NCBI GenBank assembly: GCA_947846985.1
Contig: CANTUZ010000024.1
Coordinates: forward strand, 2,935,791 to 2,999,790
DNA from: Fratercula arctica
Taxonomy: Eukaryota > Chordata > Aves > Charadriiformes > Alcidae
Length of the DNA: 64,000 nucleotides
Reading direction: 5' to 3'
Below, one piece after another: positions 33,235 to 47,100 of the stretch (its first letter is position 1; every line of letters begins with the position of its first letter). The notes beneath the pieces were generated by a model, which searched no databases, was not told where the DNA came from, and saw only the letters and a list, made by a program, of their open reading frames with translations. The translations under genes were made by a program, and so were the position numbers.

Positions 33235-36200
33235 GGCGGGGCCGAGGTGCTGAGGGCTAGAGGTGTCAGGGCACCGGGCCACAGCCCATGTCCTGCGGAG
33301 ACGGGACGGAGCCCAGTGGGTGACTGGGATGGGGCTGCAGGAGCCAGAACAGCCGCCCCCCAGGTTGGCTCTGCCCATTCCGCAGATCCTGTCCTTGTCC
33401 CCTGCCCCACCTCGTCCCCGCTCCCTGTGGAGGCTCCTGACCCCGTTTACCAGCTCTGGGGATGTCCCCGGTCTTAGGACCAGGCCACCGCGAGGGGCAA
33501 AAGCCCCATGGACGCCCTGCAGCCCCCCCGGTGTAACACAGGGGCCGGGACGAAGCAGGACACCGAACTCGGCAGGTGGGGAAACTGAGGCACGGCATGA
33601 GGAAAACAGCCCGGCAGCGCCGGGGGTGGGGGGTCCTGAGTGTCCCCACCCACCACCTCCCAGCCCAAAACTCACCCAGTGGTTTGGAACAGGGGGGTGG
33701 GAAGGAAAAAAAGAAAACCAACAAAACAACCCAAAAGCGTCCGGAGACACCTCCCAGCACCCTGCGCGGAGCCGGCGAGGAGCACGGGTGGGACACGGGG
33801 GACGCCGTGCTGGGAGCCCCCTCCTCGCCCCCATGGGCCGGGGGGTCCCGGCCCCTCCACAGCCGCTCGCTGCCCCTCTCCCCAGCCCCCTGCCCGCGCT
33901 GCAGCGCTGGGAAATGGCCGAGGATGTCCCCCCCCCGCCCCGGCAGCTCCCGCTCGTTGGCGAAGGGGCAGCCGCGGCCTCTGCAGGGGCTCAAAGGGAG
34001 CTTTGTACCGGACACGCCGCCTGCTTTGGCTGAAATCCCCCCCCCAAATCCCCCCAAATGCCAGACCCCTCACTGTGCACAGGGTGGGGTTTGCCCCCCC
34101 GTGTGCTGGCGGAGGAGCACGTGCACCTCCATGGGTGGCGGGGGTACTGGGAAGTGGCTCCAGGCATCGGACTTTAAATGCCAAGGAGCCCCTCAGCTGG
34201 GAGAGCCGGATCCAGATCTGCAGCAAAACCACCCCCCCGCCCCGGGGTGACACAGCGGGGTCCCACGAAGAGACCTGGGAAGAGGGAGAAGGGGTGGAAA
34301 AAGCAAAAAACAAGTTTGGGAAAACATCCCCGACTGACCTGCCGGCGTCCCGCTGGCACGAGGAGGGCTGGACGTGGCTCGGGCTCAGTCCATGGCGGCG
34401 AATGCCAGCGGAGGCGTCCACCCGGGGCTGGATGCAGGCGCCGGTCAGGAGGTGGAGGGTTGAGCTGTGAGCAGGATCAGTGCTTTCACAGCCCCCATTT
34501 TGGGGGATTTCTTTACCCCCGGAGGGCTCGTGTTCCCGGCTCGGCACAGCTCGGTGGGACAAGCAGGTCGCATCCACGGCGCTCGGCGGGCAGAGCTGCC
34601 GGCTGAGCCGCGCACAGGGCTCTGGTCCTGCCTTTCTCCGGCCGGGTTGCCAGGGGGCCGGCGGGAGGGTTTGGGGTCTCGGGACCTGCCAGATCTTGGC
34701 AGGGATGCAGCCCCCGGAGCTGAAAAGCCCCTCCAAAATAACCTGGATGAAGCACAGCAAAGCCCGGGTTCGGGGCAGGGAGATGGGGGAGAAGCGGGAA
34801 GCGGAGGCGCAGGGAGGGAGGGGAAAGGCTGGTGAGCGGGGCTGGAGACAGGGATGCTCCCGCGGTTTTCCAAGGATTCGTCACCCCAATGAGCAGGACC
34901 AGGAGTCCCAGCTCTCGATCAGTGTTACAATGCTTTTATCCTGCTTCAATTCCAGGCCCACAGCCATGGGGCACCCCCAGCAGCAACACGCGGCCGCCAC
35001 CGACTGGGAACGGCGGCACGGAGTTTGTTGACGGGGCAGGTGGCGCATCCACAGCCCCCGGCGAGGGCCACGAACGCAGGGCAGCATCTTGGCACAACCC
35101 TCCCGAGCTGGAAGAGGCGTTTCCAGCCCCTTCGGAGGGGACAGAGCCGGCGGTGACAGGTCCCTTTTGTGCCACCGCAGGCAGCGGCGTTGGGACGCAG
35201 GGCACGTCTCGCCCCGCGGGAAGAAGTCGCCCCCGGCTTCTTCTCCCACCGCGGCCTGAAAGACGGATTCGCCTTTTCGCAACCCACCCCCCCTCCAACC
35301 TTCCCACTGCTGGCAGCCGCCAAAGAACTGGAGGAGAGTAAATTATACTGGTGCCCGGCTCAGCGCTTCCCACTAGCAGGGCAAATAAAGGAGCTTTGGT
35401 GTGGGAATACAGGGAATGGAAGACTTTTCTTCCCCCCCCCCCCCCGCCACAAACCACCGCCCTCCAGCTTCCCCAGTCAGCGAGCCCGACTTCGCGTGCT
35501 GCCCAGCTCTGCCCCTGACACCCGGCCTCTCAAAGGCACCTCGAATCGTAATTTAAGTGTCACGCATATTTAAAAATGTCTCCTTTCCAACCCTCTGGTT
35601 TAAAACCAAGCCAAGAAGCCGCCCCACAACCCACCGCTGTTATTTTTGCTGTTCACAACCGCTGCTGGTGTTAGGATGCTCCCGAGGGCTGTAATGTGGG
35701 AGGTGTAGGATGGATATTAGGAAAAATTTCTTCACCAAAAGGGTTGTCAATCATTGGAAGAGGCTGCCCAGGGCAGTGGTGGAGTCGCCATCCCTGGAGG
35801 TGTTTAAAAGCCGGGCAGACGCGGTGCTGAGGGACGTGGGTCAGTGGGGGTTTGGGCAGGGTTGGGTCAATGGTTGGACTCGATGATCTGAAAGGTTCTT
35901 CCAACCGTAACTATTCTGTGATTCCAGGCAGAGTCCTGGCAAAAGCACAAACTCACCCTGACCCCCAAAGGCAGCGAGCAAAGGAACGAAGGAAACACTC
36001 TTCCGGCTACAGGGATAAGGAAGGGACCCACCTACATTTGATCCCAGCAACTCAAAAGCAAACCAAGGTTACGCCTTCCTTCACCCAAGTCAAATAACAA
36101 AGGGGTTGGGAACAGCAAAGCCTTTTTTTTTTTTTTTTCCGAAAAGCAAAACATTGGGTCAGCAAAGTGCAGGTCTGAGGGCGGATTCACACATCAAAAA

Positions 36201-36263
36201 CGTACCCGTCCCTGGGGCTGCACAGGAGACAGACGGGCCGGGCTGGGAATCACCACAGAACGA
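33235..36263. other. Region between PAQR6 start and SMG5 3' end
   Basis: Contains the PAQR6 5' flank, a homopolymer-rich patch (33700-33735), GC-rich unique sequence and one CR1 copy. Long open frames on both strands have no recognisable protein content and no consistent splice sites. Confidence 0.55.
35700..35925 (+). mobile_element. CR1 LINE 3' end
   Basis: GGATGGATATTAGGAAAAAT ... TTGGACTCGATGATCTGAAAG ... TTCTGTGATTCC, a CR1 3' end of the same subfamily as 12547-12912 in the opposite orientation. Confidence 0.92.
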
Positions 36264-36283
36264 GAGCTACAAACATCTTGTAT

Positions 36284-36289
36284 TTTATT
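36284..36289 (-). terminator. SMG5: SMG5 distal polyadenylation signal
   Basis: TTTATT on the plus strand, AATAAA in the SMG5 sense, 4.9 kb after the stop codon. Confidence 0.5.
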
Positions 36290-39200
36290 AAGCCAGTCAA
36301 TGTGTTTGGAACACAGTCAAGACACATGCCGTGAGAGCCCCCGCGCTCCCCCTCGTCCCAGCTGGGCTCCACCAGCCATCCCCTCGCTCCCCCAGCAAGA
36401 GCGATCTGCGCACACATCCGCAGGCTGGGCGGCTGTTGTGCAAAAGGAGGGAAGGAGGGAGGGAGAGATGATCGTCCCTCGCCTCGAACCAAGCCACAGT
36501 CCTCTCCCTGCCAGCAGACGGAGGCAGGACCCGCCATACGGGGACCCTGGGCCAACCCTCCGGCCTTTCCCCATTCTCGCAGCCACCCTGTTGTCCCAAG
36601 CCTGTGTTCTGCCCTAGCCAGACTGGCTAGCTCTGCTAGACATCAAGAAGGGGAAAAAAAAAACCAACCAACCAAACAAACAAACAAAAAAAACAACAAA
36701 AAAGTCAAATCTAAGTTGCAAAGCGCAAATCCAAGGCGTTGCAGGTGGCATCCAGCCCAGCAAGGATGGGAGCAGAAGGAAGCGCCTGCTTGGCACAGCC
36801 CGTGAAACCGCTGAGCAGAAGTCCAGCGAGCACCAGTGACTGTGTGCACCACGGCACGGGATGGGGGCAGCCCCTCTGCCACCTCCCCGGGAAACCCAGC
36901 GAGCCTCAGCCACCACAAACCTGCGCTCTCCCAGCCTGGGGTCACCCCGTAGGGCTCAACATGGTGGCAACGAAAAGAAAAAAAAAGAAAAATCAAACCA
37001 AAGAAACACAGAAAAACACATTAAAAACACTGCTTTCGGCCCACAAGATTGTTTTTCTTTTCGCTCTCCTTCCCCAGCACAGTGGGCGTTACGGGACGAG
37101 CTGGGAGCTGGTGGCAGCAAGCTTTGAGCTGGGACAGGAATAGCACCGTAGGGGCGAGCGGTGGAGCAGCGCTGGCCGTCACCCGGCTCGCGCCTGGCGG
37201 GAGCTTGGCAGGGTAGTTTGCGGCTCGCTCTGGGGCCGGGATGGAAAGGCTGCGGGGAGCTCGCAGGACACCCCAGCCCCGCGCTGGGGAGCCACGGGGG
37301 GAGCAGAAAGCCAGGATACGCAGAGCCTCCCCACCGACCGCCACCTTTTCTTTAGCCCTGGAGAACCGCTCAGCATCAGTCACCAGCACAACCCGCCAGG
37401 GACCCCGGGCTCCTGCTTTTGGCCTCTGGGTTGGAATTTGGAAGTGACGCACTGAATCGCATCTGGGGCAAACTGGCACAGGGTCTAGGGCATAGCGGAT
37501 GGGTATCAATTTATAGCCAGGGAGGAGACTCCCACTCACTGCGAGTGCTGGGATTGGGGCTAAGAAGTGTCTTCTTTCACCCCAATCTTAAAGACGTCAA
37601 GTTGCTCCTCCCTTAGAAGGCAACACTTGCCGGAGGATGCAGCTTGCCATCTTCCCTGAGGACGCTTTGCAGCTATGATGTTCCGGAGCTTTGAAGTCTC
37701 CCACTCCTTCAGCTCGGTGTATCTCTGACTGGGGACATGCATCCCCCCCCAAAAAAAAAAAAAACAAAAACAACCAACCAAATTATCAGGTCCTCAACCA
37801 TAGTTGCAGGTTCTGGAGAGAAGCAGGGTGGCAGAGGGAGCTTTCAGGTGCCTTTTTTAAAAGGTCACTGTCCCTCCCCACTCAGCCCAGAGGTACGATG
37901 TCCTGAACGATGCCACTGGGCAGTTAAGCGTCCCTGTTGAAGGGCCAGGGCCTTTTCCTCCTCTCCAGCTGTGCAAAACTTCAGGGTAACACTAAAACAA
38001 CGCCTCAGGAGACCAGGGCAGTTACTAAGGGATGAGGAAAGTAAGGGAACAGCTTTGCTGCCTTTTAGGAAGAAGCCCTCCGAGCGCGCTGTGTGCCTCC
38101 TAAGCAGGCTCACCGCAGCTCAGCAACATCTTGTTACACAAATGTCAAGTTTCTTTAATTTTGTTCTTAAATTGCCTTCTACGTCCAGCCCAAACAAGCC
38201 CTGGGTCTGACTCGGGACATGGAGAGATGGCGTTAGCCCAGCTTCTGCCCCGGACCGTGAGCCCTTGCTGCCAGTGACAGCACCCACTGCACCTGCTGCC
38301 CTGAGCCCACAGCTCCCGGCTCTCATCCTGCACCACGGAGCTAGAGGAACGGTGATGGGGGTGCCAGGCATTCCCTTGGGGTTGCTGCTTTATTTGCATT
38401 GCTCTTTCCTCCCCCTCAAGATCCAGCTGTGGCCAAGGGAACACCTGGCCCAGAGCGAAGCTGAGGAACGCCTCCAGCTCCTCGCTGGTTCGAGGGCAGC
38501 CAAGTGCTGCTCTTCGCTCTATAAACCCCGCGTGCAGGCTCTGCACTACGCAGCCAGGAGGGAACGACAATTAGGCCACTCAGGACTGCAAACGCAGCCC
38601 GGCTCCGGCTCGAGCAGCCCTCCAGAAGACAGCTGGGGACTGCAGACCCTTCCGACGTGCTTTGCAGCAAGGAGGTGGATGGTTTTCTTAAGCAGCAGGG
38701 GAAAAAAAAGCACAGTCCACCAGCCCCCCAGCCCACTGTGCCAGGCTTCCAGCGCACGAGGAGTGTATTTCACCGTCACTCAGCAGCACTCCCCAAGCCA
38801 AGGGAGGGGCAGACGGGGAGGTGACTCCGCCATCCACAGCGCTCTGGCTCACACACTGAAGGACAAGTCCCACAAGGCGATTCTTTTCTTTTTTCCACCC
38901 CATCAAACAAAAATAATGAGCTAGACAAACAAATGGCTTCAAATAAAAACACCGGTAGCGCTGGAGGAAAGAGTGACTGACGAGCTTCACAGCCCATCTT
39001 AGGTCTCTAAGAACACCCAAGATGAGCCAGAGTCTTTGACCTGCTGTTCTGCTTATGACGTTTCCTTGGCTTAGCCTAGAAAAGCACCGCGAGTTTCAGG
39101 AGAAGCTGCAAAAGGAAAAACCTGTAGGGAAACCCTGCCCCTCCACCCGCCTTTCAGCCCACACGGAATGGAGCTGGAACTTCACACCCGGCATTTCTCT

Positions 39201-39959
39201 CTGCTGTGCTACGAGGCTGCATGCTGCAAAGGAAATGGAATTGGAATACAAATGAATCCTCTGGGACTTGTGCTGGTTTGTTTTTTTTAAGTTTTTACCT
39301 GAAAACAAATCCTGCCACTCCAGTACAATGCATCATGCTAAGAAGTCTGCACAGGTTGGAGTATGTTGCTTGTCTTTCCATATTATGCCCCTTTTGTAGC
39401 AGCTTCTGGCTGGCCCGTGTGAAAAAAACACGCAAATGTAGAAGACTAGTGGTTTTTACTTGCATAGCTGCTGTTCATGTGGATGGAGACATCTGTCTCT
39501 TGAGTACATTGACGCAGATGAACTACAAAGAGGCCGTTCAGCCTATTTCCCTCCGCTCTGCTGTCCCGGGAGCAACCCGTTTCTTCATTTCCAAGCATCA
39601 GCCTGTGACAGGAGGACGTCAGACACGGGTTGCTTGAGATGCCGTCAGGATGGAGGTCTGAAAGGTCCCTCGCGGGTCACACAGGGAATTAGCTCTTCCA
39701 GCATCCGTCCAGGTAACACCATCCCTTCTTTTTGGGATGCTAAAAGCACTGAACGGTTTGTGAGCTCAGTCCTGGGCGGTGGCGGTCACCGCGCTGCCTT
39801 TGCCTGCCCTGGAGGGACGTGAGGTCGGGGGATACAAACACTCAAGTTCTGCCACCCTCTCTAGCACGGCATAGCAGCAGTGGTGCGTCAGAACAACCAG
39901 CAGAAGAGATAATGGCTTTGAAATCCTCCTTCCTCCTCCACAGCTCATTGCAAGATTTA

Positions 39960-40022
39960 GAGAGAAAAAAAATAAAGGGAAAAAAGAAAAAAAGAAAAAA
40001 GGAAAAAAAAAAAAAAGAAGAG
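39960..40022. repeat. A/G-rich simple tract
   Basis: Runs of A broken by G; in the SMG5 sense it is a U/C-rich tract. Confidence 0.9.
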
Positions 40023-41150
40023 GCATTGGGTCCTTCAGAGATGTCTGCTCCATCCCAGGGTCACAGCACTCAAGCCAAGCGGTTGAGCCTTATCGGTGTT
40101 TAAATCCCACACGGTTCTTCTCTCTCTTCCAGCATTTCTGCTGGACTCCACTCCTTTTCTCCAAGGTCTAACGCTGGAAGCAAAGAAGCGGGAGGGACAG
40201 GGGAAGGAGGAGCAGAGTCATCCTCACCTCTCTCGAGCAGCCCAGCCAGTCGTGTTGCTCACGAAGCGTGCAGCTTGTAAGGAGAGCAAGGGTGTGCGCT
40301 TCAGACTGCTCTCTCCTTGCAGGCCACCATCCCTTTGCACTAAGCCTGCTCCGTGGGGGACAGGGAAAGGAAATAAATATGCTTGCTCAAAGGAAAAAAA
40401 AAATTATATTAAGAGCTTTCCCCCCCTTTTAAATAGCATAATTGTTTCCTTTTTTCTCTGACATTGGAAGAGTATCCAGAACCCCAGAGGAACTCCACTT
40501 TTTCTTTTTTTTTTTTTAATATTATTTATATATATAAAAACTAAGAATTAAAAGAAAAAAAACCCCTTGAAAAATAATTAATTCAAAGGAGGAGGGGTGG
40601 GCGGGGGGGAAAGAAGAATATCTGCTTTCCTGTCACCAGATTGCCAAACAAGAGCTAAACGCTCTTTGGATCTTCTTTCCCAAGCTTAGGAGGGCTCCAT
40701 TTCTGCTGCGCTGGTTTGGTTTCATTAAAGTCAAGTCCACGCTTTAGAAGCCGCCTGCCCGTTTCAGATGGCGGAGCAAGCTCTGGGGGGGAATGAGGGG
40801 GAATGAATGACTGCCCGTCTCTCGCCCATCTCTGCCGACTGGGAGAAGGGCAGAGCTCTGCCTCGGCCATGCCGAGGTGCCTCTCTCTTCTCAGAGCAGT
40901 TGGCGCCGTCGGAGATGTACAGCCGTCTGGTCGGGATACAGGTGGAGGGTGTCTGTGTGCGTGCCCAAATTGGAATTTTTTTGGGGGGGTTTTTTTTTGG
41001 GTTTTTTTTTTTTGTAGGTATTTTTGTTATTGTTGCTGCTGCTGCTTCTTCGTGTCTAAGTGTCGCCTGGATTTTTGTTTCCTTCGTTCAGACGCTGCAC
41101 GTTCCGAGAGGGGGAGAGAAAGGTACACCAACCCGATGCCTTTCTGAACA

Positions 41151-44100
41151 TCAGCCCATCTCTTTCCACTGCTTGTAGAACTCCAGAACATTTTTTATTT
41201 CTACGCTGGCATTGGCGGCTGCCTGGATGGCAGACTGCAAACAAGCAGAGACAAAACAGGGTATTTTTTTCTTGTCCTGTCAAGAGGACTGCCCTTTACA
41301 ACTTGGAGATTCTCAGGCAGAGTTTGTCATGGCTAAAAGACCCAATTCTCCTTCACGCCAAAGCTGCTCTGGCACGAGAGGCCTGCACAGACGTGCAAAT
41401 TACTTCTCCCACCTCCCCCAGGACACTTTGCACCACAAAAGCATGACAAATCAAGGGGCCTTTCAAGGAAATAGGAACCATGACTTCTCAACTAAATTTG
41501 GGAAATCCAGGACAGTTATTACCCAAGGCAGAAAACATTAAAAAAAAAAAAAGAATTCTCTTGCCAATCAACCAGATTTTGATCTTGCTAGGAAGCAGAA
41601 AGGCTCAGCTCTGCCAGCCAAAGAGCTGCTGACCTGCATGGGCGCTGAGAACGTGCTTGGGTCCTCCAGCTGAAAGCCTGTGATGATGGTGACCATTCCT
41701 GTGGTGTCGTCTTCTCCGCTTCCCTGGGACACTGTCAGTTGTTTGCAGCTGTCCAGTATTTTATAGAGATTCCTGCCACATAGATGCAAGAAAAGAGAAA
41801 GAGAGGGAAAAAGTCAGAGGGAAAACCACTTGTTTGTGCAAACAGTTTCATATGTGCTCAGAAGGACACGTGGAAGGCAGGACTGTTTCTCTGTTGCCTC
41901 TTGAGGGCTTTTCTGAGACCCTTCTTAGCACCAAGTATTTGGTGCTACGCGAGCTGAATGCTCTAACACTCTCTCTAGGGAATTTTAAAATTACTCACAT
42001 AGAACACCAAATCAAGCAAGCTGCATGACGGGTCCCAGTGCTAACACCCCTCCCCAAAGCCACCTGCCTGCTGGGAGTCAGGCTCAGACATCTCCAGATG
42101 CTGTCATCTTACCAGGCATCTAAATCTTGTCTCTTCAATTTATGCCTCTCAAAGCTCTTCCCAACATCTTTCTGGCAACGGATGTACCTAAGGAAAGATC
42201 AGAGTCACTGAGCTCACACGGAGACCATCCCACAGGCTGAAGTCAATGCTCTAGAGCAGGTCTGCCAGGTGCTGCAGGACCCTTTTGCAATGCTGCCTTT
42301 TATCAATCAAAGTAACACCCAAAGGCCTGCCCCAAGGAATCCCCTGTGAAATCCCTTAGATCACCTCCCATCTCACCACCATCACTGAGCGCAGCTCACA
42401 ATATCACACGTGTTCCAAAGCCCACCAGCCCCCACCCAGGCCCTGAAGATGCAGTTTGCCTTCACAGGAGCAGAGCTCCTTGCCCTTGTACAGCTAACCC
42501 AGGCAATAACGCAGTACAGCTCTTCCAGCACTCCCAGCGCATCAGCACAAGGTACTGCTCAGTTTTATACACCAATAGAGATGCAACTCCCTCCATTCCT
42601 CAGAAGCAGCGACATTTCATGGCCGAGCAGCAGCTACAAGCGCATGCGGAGAACCAGCTGCCAAATCTGTTACTTCAGCACCTTCCCTTCTTGCCAAGCG
42701 CATTCCCGAGGCCTGGCTTTCCCTTGGCCCACTCCTCACTCTGCTCCAAGGGATGCACAGCCCACTCCCCCCATCGACATCATCTTCCACCCCAAAATAA
42801 CACCCATTCCAAAAGCAAGGACAAATCACACCACTCTCACCTGTTTCCCTTTTTAAATTCTGCCTCCAGATACCGGATGCTGTCCCGAGCACCTGCGTTC
42901 TCCTTTTTCAGGAAGTCTAAGCCATCAATCACTAACGGGGGGGGAGGAAAGAAGGAAAAACATCTGGGTTACAGCTATACTTCTGCAAACTAATCCAGAT
43001 GTGTCAAGAATTCCTCATCACACTGAACTCTGATGCACGGCAGCAGTGGCTGCCACAGGAGGCAGAGGGTGAACAGGGCCTCTCTCTTTCCAGCTGTTTG
43101 TCGATACACTGCGTTAGATTCCAAGCATGGGCCACACAAAACAGACCCCAAAAGTGACACGTGGAAATGGTTTTTCAGCTGCTTCAGCCAAAGTAAAGGA
43201 CAACAGCAGTAGGAGAGAAAGCCACCACCTTGGCCCGCAGGGCTTGCCTTCTAGCGAGGGGATGAGGGGAAGGCAGGCACAGTGATTTGAGGTGGAGTCC
43301 CCATACCTGTTCGAGGGATGATGATTATGAACCTCCCGCTGGTGGCTAGCTGCTTGACGACAGCCAGGTGCTGGCAGAGGGCCTGGGTGTCCGGGACAAG
43401 ATAAGGAGACATGGCTGACTGCGCTTTGGGCTGCTGGAGACTTCCCTCCAGCTGAGAAACCTCCAGCTGAAAAAAAAAAAACCACACAAGCAGAGACACT
43501 TGTTTCACATTTATGCTGAAAGAAACCATCAAACAGGGCAAGCCTCACCCTGCAAAGCTCCATCGAGCCCTGGCAACCTCCCAGCACATGGAGCAGAGGG
43601 TTGGATGCAACTAAGAGGTCAGAGGGAGGCGACTGTCCCACTCTACACTGCACTGGTGCAGCCCTGCCTCGGGTACTGTGTGCTGGTTTGGGCACTTCAA
43701 TACAAGAAGAACCCCAAACTATTAAAAGGGTGTCCAGAGGAGGGTGACCAAGATGGTGAAAGGTCTCAAGGGCAAGATTTATGAGGAGCGGCTGAACTCG
43801 GCTTGTTCAGCTTGGAAAAGAGAAGGCTGAGGGATGCCCTCATGGCAGCCTGCACCTTCCTCAAGGCGGGCAGCAGAGGGGAGGTGCTGATCTCTCTCTG
43901 GTGAGCAGCGACAGGGCACGAGGGCATGGAATGAAGTTGCATCAGGGGAAGTTCAGACTGGCCATTAGGAAAAGGTTCTTCATGGAGAAGGTGGTCGGTG
44001 ACTGGAACAGGCTCCCCAGGGAAGTGGTCACGGCACCAAGCCTGGCAGAGTTCAAGGAGCGTCTGGACAACGCTCATAGGCACATGGTTTAGTTTCAGGT

Positions 44101-47100
44101 AGCCCTGCGAGGAGCAGGGAGACTGACTCCATGATCCTTATGGATCCCTTCCAACTCGAGATGTTCTATGATTCTGTCTTTGCAGAACAGACACTGCCTC
44201 TGTGCAGAATGAGAGTAGAAAGCTCCCCCTTCCTTTCCTAGTTTCAGAAATTTCTGCCACCACCCTGCCAGTTTTCAGGCTGGAACCAGCATCTCCTACC
44301 TGCAGTCGAAGCTGAGCCATATCTCTCATCAGCCTGTTCCGACGCGCTTCCTCTGCAGCCTAGTTACAGAAACAAACTTCCATATCAGTTAGCAGGAAAC
44401 ACACAAGCTGACGTTACCCCACGCTTCCAGAAACAGGGTGAAAAGAGGGCACATGAGTAGCTTTAAGGAGCAAAACTTTCGTCTCGCAACAAAGAACTGT
44501 GATTATAGTTACAATCTAACGGTAATCTACAGGAAATTATGCCAAGTACAGAGAATTAGCCCACCTCTGCCAACTCACCATGTGAAACTGGGCTTGGGCC
44601 TGGTGCAGCAAGTTGTCTTGCTCCGACTGTGCTATGCTGATGAAGATCCCAAGCTCCGAGTTGAACTGCAGGATGCTGCCTTGCAAGTGGGTAATGAAGT
44701 GGCCAAAGCTCCGAATGCAGCAAATCCGAACAATAGACTGCAAAGAAGCAGACAGGCAATCACCAGCCATGTCTCCCCACGGGGGCTGCAGCCAGCTCTG
44801 ACCCCGCAGCTCACGCTTTCGGAAAAGGCTATTAAAAAAATCCAAAGGGAACATTTCTGATAGAAACGTGCTTCTGAAGACAGAAACCACAGGAGAGAGC
44901 TGCAGGAAAGCCTACAGTTGGACAGAAAGCGGAGAAGTGCTTGCGGTCTGGGCTTTCCCAAGTCAAGAAAACATCAGCAAGCTCTCCCCCATAAATCTCT
45001 GCTCAAGCCCTCAGTGCTGGGAAAAGCAATCAAATAATACAACAATCTAGATCTGATTTGGGGGCAGGCATTACTCTTGGCTGGGCTACTGAGCAAAGGC
45101 AGCAAAAGGTGAGCTGACGTGGGATGTGGGATTGCTGCACTTTGCTCCGGCTGCCCCGGCAGCACGAGATGCCGTTCAAGACCTCAGCTGGCTGGACTGC
45201 GATTTCACAAACACGTGTCCCACATCACGCATCAGAGTGGTGCCCTCAAATCAAGGCAGAAGGTGTTAATGTATTACTCCCCACTCCAAAGGAAGCAGAT
45301 GGGTTTAGCGAGGCAAGACTGGAGAAGAACAATTGCATTTTTCTGCACACCTCCACTACCCAGAAACGATCACCTTGGCCCTTTGTGCTGGGGAAAACAG
45401 ACAGAAGTGCTCTGCGAGGGCACAGAGTGCCACACCAAGTGAGATTTCACTGACTTCTGCATTTACTAGAGAAGGATCGCAGGAAGTATCCTGCGGCGCG
45501 AAGCAAATTCCCTTAATTCCCCCAATCCCTGCAGCTCCTCCCCAAATTCTCCCTTCTGCCCAGACAGGGAGGTCAGGAGACTTCATCCAGCACAGCTGCC
45601 AACGTGTGACTGCTTCCTTTCATAATGACTCTGACAGGGGAAGGCAGGCAAGGCAATTTTTTGAGCACTGATTTTTGGATAGACAGATGATTGCAGCAAC
45701 CACCAATAACTCAGACTCAAAAGTTTGAATCAGTTTTAGGTCTTTTTTGGCAAGAAAGAACTAGATCTTCATCTGCACAGCGAAAAGGCTGCACCTCCAC
45801 AAAGTTAAACGCAGCTTGTGCCGAGATTCAGGATTTACCCTGACTCACCTCCTCAACTGCTGAGAAAATGGGCCGGTCTTGCTCGAAGTTAAACCTCTTG
45901 TGTGCGTTTTTCAGAGGGGGAAGATTTCGCAGGGCCACATCTTCTGGGAGCAGCAAGTTGGCTTTCAGGTCTGGGAGCTCAGCACCACTCAGAATGTCCT
46001 TGACTTCATTACACAGGGCCAGCCCTGGAGAGGATGGAGGGGAAGCACAGCAATATATGGCGACTTAAAAAAAAACTTGACGTGGGGACAAAGAGGAAAA
46101 CTGCTTTAAGGCACACAATCTGTAACGATCAAGGGCAGAGGTTTTAAATTACAGGCGAACTGCGAGCATGTGTTGAAGGAGGAACAAAAAGGCCACCCAC
46201 AATATAAAGAGTGACTGTCCCAAACAACCTGCTGAGACACACCACTTCAGAAAAACTGCAGTTTGGAGGGTTAGCTTTCCCATTCGTTCCAACAGACAAG
46301 CAATTCAGTTTAAACTGTGCTTCTCAAGAACCATGGGGATCTTTAGGCTGAGCTACAGGGCACATCACAAGCATTTGGAGCTTCAAAACTAGTTTCCACG
46401 ATTGCCACGTGTTGTGGTTTGGGCTGGACTGGCCACTGAGATGAACGACAGATGCTCTCCCCGTCCTCAGAATCATACTCTTACAGTCTTGACAGTTAAT
46501 CCCAACCACATTGGCCGCACAAGGATGTCACGCAAGTGTTTCAGTATATTGCCAACCATATATAATGGATTCATAGAGCTAAAGTCTATGGCACGCTATT
46601 TAACCAGAATAGCGTTTAAACACAAAAACAACACATCCGTGATGTCGCTTCCCGTTGTGCCTATAAGCAAACTGCTACTGGCAAATCTCTCAGCCCGGGA
46701 TCTATCACACACCATGGAAATCCCTGATGACTAGGCTTGCAGAAAAATTAAATTGCCACTTCCTTCTCCAGTACCTGATTCCTGCAGGTCTGCAGCAGAA
46801 GGCAGAAGGTTCAGGAGCACAGACAGCCTGTTCCACAGGCTCTGAGAGCTCTGCAGGAACAGAACACAAAAGGCCACAGAAAACGTCAAGACAGATGTAT
46901 GCAATAACCAGGCCGCTTGGGCTTTCCAGCATCTTTCACGGACCTCAATGCTTTATGAAGAGTAAACTTCACTACAGGTCAAGACTATCTTAATTCAGCT
47001 GGCGGAGTATTTAACATCACCTTCTGTCCAGGACTGGGACAGTAGCTTCAGTATGCCCTGAGCATCCCAGCCCGGAGGAACAGAACGGACACAGTCTTGG

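Larger units (their letters stand above)
36264..41150 (-). other. SMG5: Probable SMG5 3' UTR, up to 4.9 kb
   Basis: Downstream of the SMG5 stop on its strand. AATAAA at 36284-36289 (minus) marks a distal end. Minus-strand ATTAAA at 40515-40520 and AATAAA at 38389-38394 are nearer candidates. No CR1 interrupts this stretch. It holds A-rich tracts on the plus strand (36656-36704, 36978-37020, 37747-37775, 39960-40022), which would be U-rich in the transcript, and a T-rich plus-strand tract (40980-41050). The extent is inferred from signals only. Confidence 0.5.

Noticed and set aside
33263..34760. Large frames on both strands between PAQR6 and SMG5
   Set aside because: Pro/Gly/Arg-rich composition typical of random GC-rich DNA, with no motif or consistent splice sites.
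35384..35389. AATAAA on the plus strand
   Set aside because: No plus-strand gene precedes it in this interval, so it is likely a chance match.
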